64,000 nucleotides of DNA, taken from the NCBI RefSeq assembly GCF_040372805.1, contig NZ_BAABWJ010000001.1, positions 744,001 through 808,000 of the forward strand, written 5' to 3'. The DNA is from Pseudoteredinibacter isoporae_A (GTDB taxonomy: Bacteria; Pseudomonadota; Gammaproteobacteria; Pseudomonadales; Cellvibrionaceae). Shown piece by piece: positions 62,873 to 64,000 of this stretch; position 1 is the first letter of the stretch; every line of letters starts with the position of its first letter. The notes beneath the pieces were generated by a model that saw nothing but the letters and a program-made list of their open reading frames with translations, did no database searches and was not told the DNA's origin. Made by a program: the position numbers and the translations under genes.

Positions 62873-64000
62873 TTACAACGGCTCCAACTTGGCACCAGCG
62901 ATCAACCACTTACTGCCAACATCATCAAAGTTGATTTGAATTTTATTGCCTTCAAAGTGGAGGACTGTACCTTCGCCAAAACTCGGGTGCAAAACGCGCT
63001 GCCCCAGACTCAAACCGGTATCACCGCCATCGTCTGACAATCGTCCAGCAAGCTTTCGCTGGCCCAGCCTCGGGCGACTCTGGGCACTTTCGCCATAGGA
63101 GCTACCAAAACTGACCGGACGAGTAATCGCGGTTTTTAAACGCACTTCTTCGATCAGGTCATCGGGGATTTCCTTCACAAAGCGCGACACATTATTGAAC
63201 GTTTCGGAACCATACATGCGACGGCTTTCGGCGTAACTGATGTACAACTTTTCCATCGCCCGGGTAATGCCCACATAACACAGGCGACGTTCCTCTTCCA
63301 AACGGCCGGGTTCTTCAGCCGACATTCTGTGAGGGAATAAACCTTCCTCAACACCCGCCATAAACACCAGCGGGAACTCCAGACCTTTGGCAGTATGCAA
63401 CGTCATCAATTGCACGGCATCTTCAAACTCATCTGCCTGGGCTTCACCGGCATCTAGAGCGGCACCATCAAGAAACTCTTCGAGAGGGCTTAAGTCATCA
63501 TTCTCTGGATTGAAGGCACGACAGGCGTTCACCAGTTCCTGCAAGTTTTCGACACGAGCCTGACCTTTTTCACCTTTTTCTTTTTCATGGAATTCGATCA
63601 GGCCAGAACTGTTAATGACCGTCGACGCAATTTTCTCCAGTCTCAGTTCCTGGGTCTGCCTATCCAACTCGTTCAAGAGCGCACAAAAACCACCAACGGA
63701 ATTTGCCGCGCGCGCACTCAGACCTTTATTGCTGACCATTTGCTCGGCCGCATCCCACATAGAACAGCCTTGTTCTCGAGCAAACAAGCGCACACTGTCC
63801 ACGGTCTTACTGCCAACCCCTCGTGTGGGGGTGTTAATAACGCGTTCAAAAGCCGCATCATCATTACGGTTGATGATCAGACGCATATACGCCAATGCGT
63901 TTTTAATTTCCAAACGCTCGTAGAATCGCTGGCCGCCATAGATGCGATAGGGCACCGATTCACGCAATAGGGCTTCTTCCAAAATGCGTGACTGTGCGTT
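62873..64000 (-). CDS. uvrD: DNA helicase II UvrD (partial, 3' part)
   Basis: C-terminal 376 codons of the SF1 helicase used in excision and mismatch repair; the gene continues beyond the window edge. It starts in NAQSRILEEALLRESVPYRI and contains motif IV (PTRGVGSKT), motif V (LMTLHTAKGLEFPLVF) and motif VI (CYVGITRAMEKLYI). The tail ending in VGSKWLIAGAKLEPL is the UvrD-type C-terminal domain. Intact as far as seen. Confidence 0.96.
   Translation of the reverse strand, partial: NAQSRILEEALLRESVPYRIYGGQRFYERLEIKNALAYMRLIINRNDDAAFERVINTPTRGVGSKTVDSVRLFAREQGCSMWDAAEQMVSNKGLSARAANSVGGFCALLNELDRQTQELRLEKIASTVINSSGLIEFHEKEKGEKGQARVENLQELVNACRAFNPENDDLSPLEEFLDGAALDAGEAQADEFEDAVQLMTLHTAKGLEFPLVFMAGVEEGLFPHRMSAEEPGRLEEERRLCYVGITRAMEKLYISYAESRRMYGSETFNNVSRFVKEIPDDLIEEVRLKTAITRPVSFGSSYGESAQSRPRLGQRKLAGRLSDDGGDTGLSLGQRVLHPSFGEGTVLHFEGNKIQINFDDVGSKWLIAGAKLEPL

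Overview
The window is a stretch of a gammaproteobacterial chromosome. Gene order (gmk-rpoZ-spoT-ridA, oxyR-recG, an HU gene, ubiC-ubiA, phoB-phoR, pst-phoU, uvrD) resembles, from memory, the backbone of Pseudomonas and relatives. The secreted S9 peptidases, a secreted carboxylesterase-like hydrolase, TRAP and PqiABC systems and several marine-type hypothetical families suggest a Cellvibrionales-like marine or plant-polymer-associated bacterium. This placement is inference; no rRNA or tRNA gene is present.

Layout: 1-3.9 kb holds gmk, rpoZ, spoT and ridA (nucleotide and stringent-response core). 4-9.2 kb holds two tandem copies of a two-gene module, a small secreted protein of unknown function followed by an exported S9 prolyl-oligopeptidase-like enzyme. 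9.2-13.4 kb holds a divergent AraC-type regulator and TauD-like dioxygenase, a DUF418 membrane protein and an SDR-like NAD(P)-binding protein. 13.4-18 kb holds oxyR (with a likely operator in front), recG and a YbaK-HDOD fusion. 18-27.5 kb is an accessory block: an FHA/winged-helix protein and three paralogous membrane Ser/Thr kinases with periplasmic TPR domains, facing a 159-residue protein of unknown function. It is followed by a GGA-rich intergenic region (27.77-28.1 kb) that looks like an unannotated CsrB/RsmZ-type RNA.

28-36.9 kb holds a dicarboxylate/amino-acid symporter, HU, ubiC-ubiA, phoB-phoR with a Pho box, a FemAB/GNAT-like acyltransferase, a small membrane protein and an iron-type alcohol dehydrogenase. 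37-45.3 kb holds pqiABC, a DUF938 methyltransferase, yaaA, a DUF4265-like protein, an M48 lipoprotein protease with TPRs and a DUF2891 protein. 45.4-53.6 kb holds a GAF-PAS-GGDEF-EAL protein and pstS-pstC-pstA-pstB-phoU, preceded by a four-unit Pho box array. 53.8-59.4 kb holds a secreted hydrolase, a YciA-type thioesterase, a DctPQM TRAP transporter, a second GGA-rich intergenic candidate RNA and a DUF4332 protein. 59.7-64 kb holds a HerA-like ATPase (YjgR type), a BON-LysM protein, a YidB-like protein, a broken membrane-protein gene and the 3' part of uvrD running off the window.

The main functional themes are phosphate starvation (PhoBR, Pst, PhoU, two Pho box sites), stress (SpoT, OxyR, YaaA, RecG), envelope integrity (PqiABC, M48 protease, LysM), and signalling (three Ser/Thr kinases plus an FHA reader, c-di-GMP, possible Csr RNAs). 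The most interesting unexplained elements are the kinase/FHA cluster, the two GGA-rich RNA candidates and the duplicated small-secreted-protein/S9 peptidase module.
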